NCBI GenBank assembly: GCA_038363005.1
Contig: JBBQBI010000003.1
Location: 186,001-250,000 of the forward strand
From: JAKOWB01 sp038363005
GTDB lineage: Bacteria > Pseudomonadota > Alphaproteobacteria > Kiloniellales > JACOMY01
DNA length: 64,000 bases
Direction: 5' to 3'
Shown: in pieces, positions 63,227-64,000 of the stretch
Layout: every line of letters starts with the position of its first letter
How positions within the stretch are numbered: position 1 is the stretch's first letter
The notes under the pieces: model-generated
Seen by the model: only the letters and a program-made list of their open reading frames with translations
What the model was told of the DNA's origin: nothing
Database searches by the model: none
Position numbers and translations under genes: made by a program

Positions 63227-63970
63227 TCAGAGCGCGCTCAACATCCGATCGACCCAACCCAGCAGGCCACCTTGCGGTGCGACCGGCTCGAGCCTTGCCG
63301 GGGTCGGGCCGCAGGTCGTGGCGTCGCGCCGTGGCCGTGGCGGCAGGTATTTGTTGGTCGGGCGGTAGCCCATTTCCGGCATCAGGTCGTAGCCGCCACG
63401 CTCAGCCACCAGCAGCGACACCTCGGAGGTCGGATCACCCAGGTCGCCGAAGTGCCGCGCGTTGGCCGGGCAGGTGCGCACGCAGGCCGGCAGGCGCTCC
63501 TCTTCCGCGATGTTCTCGTTGTAGATCCGGTCGACGCAGAGCGTGCACTTCTTCATCACGTCGGTCACCGGGTCCATCTCGCGCGCGCCATAGGGGCAGG
63601 CCCAGGCGCACAGGCCGCAGCCGATGCAGCGGTCTTCATCGACCAGCACGATGCCGTCCTCGACCCGCTTGTAGCTGGCGCCGGTCGGGCAGACGGTGAC
63701 GCAGGCCGGCTGCTCGCAGTGCAGGCAGGACTTGGGGAAGTGCACGACGCGCGCGGTCTCGCCCTCGCCGCACTCGAAGCCGTGCACGCGGTTCAGCCAG
63801 GCGCCGCTGGGATGCGCGCCATAGGGATCGCTATCGGACAGTGGCGCCGCGTAGCCGCCGGCGTTCCATTCCTTGCAGTTCACCACGCAGGCCTGGCAGC
63901 CGACGCAGGTGTCGAGGTCGATCACCAGGCCCAGCTTCACGCTGCCCGGTTGGCTTGGCAGGCTGGTCAT
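63227..63970 (-). CDS. soeB: Ferredoxin-like Fe-S subunit (SoeB type)
   Basis: A 247-residue protein with four ferredoxin-type cysteine clusters: CVGCQACVVNCK, CLHCEQPACVTVCP, CIGCGLCAWACP and CTLCVDRI...CVRTCP, as in DmsB and SoeB. The C-terminal MPEMGYRPTNKYLPPRPRR is typical of the SoeB/PhsB-like group. In SoeABC, a cytoplasmic sulfite dehydrogenase of many Alphaproteobacteria and purple sulfur bacteria, this subunit relays electrons. The start ATG overlaps the stop of the upstream gene (ATGA). Confidence 0.87.
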   Translation of the reverse strand: MTSLPSQPGSVKLGLVIDLDTCVGCQACVVNCKEWNAGGYAAPLSDSDPYGAHPSGAWLNRVHGFECGEGETARVVHFPKSCLHCEQPACVTVCPTGASYKRVEDGIVLVDEDRCIGCGLCAWACPYGAREMDPVTDVMKKCTLCVDRIYNENIAEEERLPACVRTCPANARHFGDLGDPTSEVSLLVAERGGYDLMPEMGYRPTNKYLPPRPRRDATTCGPTPARLEPVAPQGGLLGWVDRMLSAL

Positions 63971-64000
63971 CGCGGGATCTCGTCCTCGGGCAGTTTCTCG
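63967..64000 (-). CDS. End of a molybdopterin oxidoreductase catalytic subunit (SoeA-like), partial
   Basis: The last bases of the window encode, on the minus strand, the final residues EKLPEDEIPR and a TGA stop that overlaps the soeB start (ATGA). By position it should be the catalytic subunit of the same complex. Only ten residues are visible, so identity rests on gene order alone. Confidence 0.5.
   Translation of the reverse strand, partial: EKLPEDEIPR

Overview
The window is a GC-rich, gene-dense chromosomal segment of an alphaproteobacterium, most likely from a Rhodospirillales-like lineage. The signs are the F1-ATPase zeta-type inhibitor (DUF1476), an SAM-II riboswitch (a class found mostly in Alphaproteobacteria), mlaE/mlaF beside alr, a ribosomal protein S6 with a long Gly/Arg/Asp tail, and an lpxB-lpxD-acp-KAS lipid A cluster. 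I see no rRNA, tRNA, CRISPR array, prophage or insertion sequence. The exact genus cannot be read from the sequence.

Layout. Bases 1-2785: the end of bamB, der, and a tandem DUF427 protein. 2791-2952: a hairpin-rich intergenic element. 2979-12816 (minus strand): FMN reductase, an SDR, a DUF2937 protein, cvpA-purF, radA, mlaE-mlaF, alr and dnaB. 13026-14439 (minus): rpsF-rpsR-rplI with a structured leader and a terminator. 14728-19369 (plus): the fatty acid cluster fabD-fabG-acpP-fabF followed by mltG. 19413-23548: aspS, a lipoprotein and agmatine deiminase, with two long intergenic inverted repeats. 23577-26891 (minus): purC, a small molybdopterin-fold protein, a GH46 chitosanase-like protein with a peptidoglycan-binding domain, and an NRDE protein. 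27017-35304: ATPase inhibitor, homocysteine methyltransferase, AraC regulator, VOC protein, an interrupted beta-rich secreted protein, DUF4823 lipoprotein, amidase, TPR-glycosyltransferase and a HAD dehalogenase.

35332-38855 is a sulfur-acquisition operon: a sulfonate-type ABC transporter and an OsmC protein. They sit behind a sigma70-like promoter, a SAM-II aptamer, and overlapping antiterminator and terminator hairpins.

38852-62290 is a cell-envelope region. It holds a polysaccharide ABC exporter, a possible 55-residue ORF, divergent lpxB and lpxD copies, a dedicated acyl carrier protein and ketosynthase, a GnnA-like oxidoreductase, msbA, a PAP2 phosphatase, core glycosyltransferases (including a WaaG-WaaP fusion and a WaaC-type heptosyltransferase), two GT39-like enzymes, lptF, and a GnnB-like aminotransferase. 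Together these suggest a lipid A or core variant with 2,3-diamino-glucose and specialised acyl chains. In the middle of it, convergent to the ketosynthase, lies a secreted protein with two PLAT domains and an aerolysin-like pore-forming domain, which is the most unusual gene in the window. The last genes, from 62287 to the end, are the anchor, Fe-S and (barely entered) catalytic subunits of a SoeABC-like sulfite dehydrogenase.
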